A stretch of DNA of 64,000 nucleotides from NCBI RefSeq assembly GCF_012935325.2, contig NZ_JABBYG020000009.1, positions 1 through 64,000 on the forward strand, given 5' to 3'. The notes below the pieces were generated by a model that was given only the letters and a program-made list of their open reading frames with translations, did no database searches and was not told the origin of the DNA. This DNA is from Paenibacillus sp. PL91. Lineage in GTDB: Bacteria > Bacillota > Bacilli > Paenibacillales > Paenibacillaceae. A program made the translations under genes and the position numbers. Shown here one piece after another: positions 61,328 to 64,000 of this stretch (position 1 is the stretch's first letter; every line of letters begins with the position of its first letter).

Positions 61328-61393
61328 ATTGCTAGGTTGACGGATGGAATCAGATTATGGTAAATTTTATACAAAGTTAATGAGTTAACACGG

Positions 61394-61444
61394 AAGCACC
61401 GTAAAAGGCCGCAGCTATCTGCGCCTTCTATGGTGCTTTTTTTG
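61394..61444 (+). terminator. Rho-independent terminator
   Basis: AAGCACCGTAAAAGGCCGCAG pairs in two blocks with CTGCGCCTTCTATGGTGCTT, then seven Ts. It ends the ndk-transaldolase transcript. Confidence 0.8.
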
Positions 61445-61474
61445 TGTTTTCTTGACCGAAAAGGAGGGAAGAGG

Positions 61475-62629
61475 TTGAGTAAATATCAGCTGGCAGTTGC
61501 AGTGAGAGAGCAAGAATACTTGAGGCGCTTGGCTGATTATATCCGCGACAGCAAGCTTGGCGAGCAATGGCAGGTTACCGCGTTCACAAGCGCGGATGCA
61601 TGCAGGCGGTATATGAAGCAGGGCTACAAAATTGACCTGCTGGCCGCACAGCCCGAGCTGATTGACGAGATGAAGAATGAGCTGCCAAGTATCCCTATTG
61701 TCGCGCTCGTATTGAAGCTGGGAGAAAGCAACAGCGAGAATGAGCTGCATCAATATCAGCCGCTGCCGCTGCTGCAGCAGCGATTAGTAGAGATACATGC
61801 CCGCACCGCCGTCCTTCCTGCCCTTACAGGAGGAGCCATTGAATCAGCTGCAGGCGTGAGAGTTATTTCGGTTTACTCGGCGGCAGGCGGGACAGGGAAG
61901 ACCGCTTTGGCGCTTCACTTGGCACATGCTGCAAGCACGCACCGCTGCCGAACATTTTACCTGAACCTTGAGAGGTGGAATACGTCAGAGAGCTGGCTTG
62001 GATCACGGCGTAATGGGGATGGGGGCAACGAAGCGGGGGTACAAGGCGAAGGCTTGTCTGAGTTCTTGTATGGCCTCAAGTCTCAGCCGGATCAAGCGGT
62101 GAATTGGCTTCTGGAGCATCGGAAACGTGACTCACTGCTGCAGGCAGATTATTTGGCGGCTTGTACGAATATGGAGGATCGAATGACGCTAAGCGAGGAT
62201 GATGCTTTAGGCTTAGTGGACGTTATCGTCCGAAGCGGGCAATACGATCTTATCGTTATCGATTTGGAGAGCGGCTTGGAGGAGCTGCATGCCGCCGTTT
62301 TCGAAAGGTCGAATCAGGTGCTTTGGGTGTTGAATGAGGAGGCATCGGTGCGGAATAAACATGCAATGGCCCTCCGCTACGGGGTACAGAAGTGGGGAAA
62401 TCGTTTTAACCGAATATCCTCTAAATTCATCCATGTAAAAAATCATGCCGCACAGGCTGAGATTCACACTAGCGGAGAAATGCATGGTTTAGCCTTTGCT
62501 CAGGTTCAGCTTCCGGAAATTTCGCAGTGGAGGGGTACAAGCAGTGCAGCGCTGCTCTCATCTCCGCAATACCGGGCAGCGGTAGCCAAGCTGTTCAGGC
62601 AGCTTAGCCCGGAAGGTGGAGAGGACTGA
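61475..62629 (+). CDS. CpaE/TadZ-like pilus assembly ATPase
   Basis: I chose TTG 61475 (SKYQLAVAVREQEYLRRLAD) behind AAGGAGGG; an ATG 45 bases earlier has no ribosome site and lies in the terminator. The 384-residue protein has an N-terminal receiver-like domain (about 1-110) and a MinD/ParA-type ATPase with deviant Walker A SAAGGTGKTALALHLA near residue 136. The DLIVIDLESG near 260 is Walker B. It is a CpaE-type localisation ATPase of a Tad/Flp pilus, directly followed by cpaF. Confidence 0.82.
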   Translation: MSKYQLAVAVREQEYLRRLADYIRDSKLGEQWQVTAFTSADACRRYMKQGYKIDLLAAQPELIDEMKNELPSIPIVALVLKLGESNSENELHQYQPLPLLQQRLVEIHARTAVLPALTGGAIESAAGVRVISVYSAAGGTGKTALALHLAHAASTHRCRTFYLNLERWNTSESWLGSRRNGDGGNEAGVQGEGLSEFLYGLKSQPDQAVNWLLEHRKRDSLLQADYLAACTNMEDRMTLSEDDALGLVDVIVRSGQYDLIVIDLESGLEELHAAVFERSNQVLWVLNEEASVRNKHAMALRYGVQKWGNRFNRISSKFIHVKNHAAQAEIHTSGEMHGLAFAQVQLPEISQWRGTSSAALLSSPQYRAAVAKLFRQLSPEGGED

Positions 62630-63867
62630 TGCTGAGCGAGGAGAAGGTGCTTGCGCTGCGCGACAAGGTACGGGCGAAAATCGATTTCAGCGGCGCGCTG
62701 TCTGATGACAGCCTGATGAGAATAGCGGAAGAAATCGTATTCGAATGGTGCGAGAGCCATCCGCTTACAGCGTCAGGGAAGGTGCAGCTGGTACGCAGGC
62801 TGTTCCATTCATTCAGAGGGCTTGATATTTTGCAGCCTTTGATGGAGGACCCGTCTATCAGCGAAATCATGATCAACCATCATGCTGAAATCTTTGTTGA
62901 ACGTAGGGGGCAGATGACGCTGCTGCCAGTTTCGTTCGAGAGCAGAGAACGGCTGGAGGACTTGATTCAGACGGTCGTAGCCAGCGTGAACCGTGTCGTT
63001 AATGAGTCTTCTCCCATCGTTGACGCTCGGTTGAAGGACGGTTCAAGGGTACATGTCGTGCTCCCGCCAGTTGCGCTGAAGGGGCCATGCATGACGATTC
63101 GAAAGTTTCCTGAGCAGCCGCTTACGATGGAACAGCTTGTTTCGTTAGGTTCCATATCAGACGAGGCTGCATCATTTTTGAAAGTGATGATTGCATCGCA
63201 ATACAACATCTTCATAAGCGGCGGTACAGGAACAGGCAAGACAACCTTTCTAAATGCGTTGTCGCAGTTTATCGGAGCGGATGAGCGAATCGTGACCATT
63301 GAAGATTCCGCGGAGCTGCAAATACGTACCGTTCCGAATTTGGTCTCGATGGAGACGCGGAATGCCAATACAGAGGGCAAAGGCGAAATAACGATTCGTG
63401 ACCTCATTCGCGCATCTCTAAGGATGCGTCCCAACCGAATTATCGTTGGCGAGGTGCGAGGCGGAGAGGCGCTGGATATGCTGCAAGCCCTTAACACTGG
63501 CCATTCCGGAAGCATGTCTACGGGCCACAGTAATGGGGCAAAGGATATGATGGCACGCCTTGAGACGATGGCGCTTAGTGCGGCGGAATTGCCTGTGCAG
63601 GTGATCCGCCAGCAAATTGCATCCGCAATCGATATTGTGATTCATATCTCAAGGTTCCGGGATCGAACGCGGAGAGTAACAGAAATTTGCGAGGTCGTAG
63701 GCATAGAGGCAGGCGAAGTGCTGCTTAATCCGCTTTTCCTCTATGAGGAGGAGGGGGAACGTAACGGTCAGGTGGCAGGCAAGCTAAAGAGAACAGCCAA
63801 TCCACTCGTGCAAATGGACAAGCTGATGATGGCTGGTAAGAGCAAAAAGGGAGGAATGGCGATATGA
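62629..63867 (+). CDS. cpaF: CpaF/TadA-type secretion ATPase
   Basis: The 412-residue hexameric ATPase energises Tad pilus assembly. The N-terminus has the LQPLMEDPSISEIMIN motif. The ATPase core has Walker A SGGTGTGKTTFLNAL near residue 198, Asp and His boxes (ITIRDLIRASLRMRPNRII, MLQALNTGHSGSMSTGHSN), and a GEVRGGEALDML motif. It overlaps the preceding stop by one base. No signal peptide is present; it is cytoplasmic and membrane-associated. Confidence 0.94.
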   Translation: MLSEEKVLALRDKVRAKIDFSGALSDDSLMRIAEEIVFEWCESHPLTASGKVQLVRRLFHSFRGLDILQPLMEDPSISEIMINHHAEIFVERRGQMTLLPVSFESRERLEDLIQTVVASVNRVVNESSPIVDARLKDGSRVHVVLPPVALKGPCMTIRKFPEQPLTMEQLVSLGSISDEAASFLKVMIASQYNIFISGGTGTGKTTFLNALSQFIGADERIVTIEDSAELQIRTVPNLVSMETRNANTEGKGEITIRDLIRASLRMRPNRIIVGEVRGGEALDMLQALNTGHSGSMSTGHSNGAKDMMARLETMALSAAELPVQVIRQQIASAIDIVIHISRFRDRTRRVTEICEVVGIEAGEVLLNPLFLYEEEGERNGQVAGKLKRTANPLVQMDKLMMAGKSKKGGMAI

Positions 63868-64000
63868 ACAGCCCTAGAGGAGCGAGTGCATTAAATAGCC
63901 CGCCGCGTTTGCAAGGAAGACGCTTGCAGCGAGCCTTTGAATGGTGCGGCTGGGAGAGTAGCGCTGCAATGGCGCATATCAGGGCTGGCAGATCTTTAAC
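63864..64000 (+). CDS. Tad pilus assembly protein, N-terminal fragment (window end)
   Basis: The ATG at 63864 overlaps the cpaF stop by four bases, behind GGGAGGAAT. The readable 45 residues begin MNSPRGASALNSPPRLQGRR and are polar. Position predicts TadB, the membrane type II secretion F-like protein. The frame is open to the window edge, so identity rests on context only. Confidence 0.6.
   Translation, partial: MNSPRGASALNSPPRLQGRRLQRAFEWCGWESSAAMAHIRAGRSL

Noticed and set aside
1..64000. tRNA, rRNA, CRISPR array, IS element, prophage
   Set aside because: No cloverleaf-like or rRNA segments, regular spacer repeats, transposase-like ORFs or phage gene series were seen by eye; a dedicated tRNA scan was not possible.

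Overview
The window looks like a chromosomal segment of a Paenibacillus-type endospore-forming Firmicute. The grounds are sporulation genes (yunB, a lytH-like M23 peptidase, ylbJ), low-GC Gram-positive housekeeping neighbours (lipA-yutD, ccpN-ppsR), an S-layer-homology protein, strong GGAGG ribosome sites with frequent TTG/GTG starts, and two YesM/YesN-type two-component systems next to carbohydrate ABC transporters. No rRNA, tRNA, CRISPR array, transposase or phage gene was recognised.

Layout. 1-4.3 kb: the broken 3' end of a 74-residue-repeat surface protein, convergent with an AraC regulator, then an ADP-ribosylglycohydrolase-family protein and a COG3618 amidohydrolase. 4.5-17.8 kb: a glycan-use locus with a YesM/YesN pair, two ABC permeases, a lipoprotein binding protein, a GH110-like alpha-galactosidase, a GH95 alpha-L-fucosidase and a DUF5054 protein. 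The three enzymes lack signal peptides, so the model is import of an oligosaccharide and cytoplasmic trimming. 18-28.6 kb: a myo-inositol catabolic operon (iolD-E-C-A-J-G-B) followed by a LacI-type regulator and a HAD hydrolase. A gene of unknown function diverges from iolD across a control region with LacI-type palindromes. 28.7-33.6 kb: a protein with a CorA-like membrane end, an ABC-F ATPase behind an upstream ORF and an intrinsic terminator (probable attenuation), and an HD-GYP phosphodiesterase. 33.7-40.4 kb: a second YesM/YesN pair with a sugar ABC transporter but no enzymes.

40.4-48.6 kb: a YiaA/B-domain membrane protein, a remnant of an AraC-type regulator, a Fur-box-preceded ferredoxin-NADP reductase-like gene, an intergenic repeat patch, a classical kinase/regulator pair, an SLH protein and yunB with an odd N-terminus. 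48.6-64 kb: lytH-like peptidase, lipA, yutD, NAD kinase, ylbJ, a 30-residue membrane protein, truncated globin, DUF2225, two small overlapping genes including yycC, oligoendopeptidase F, a beta-hydroxyacid dehydrogenase, ccpN-ppsR, ndk, a transaldolase-family gene and the start of a Tad/Flp pilus operon running off the end.

The items most worth a second look are the GH110/GH95/DUF5054 locus, the attenuator-like leader of the ABC-F gene, the unknown gene sharing the inositol control region, the CorA-like protein, and the small genes that a length cutoff would miss.
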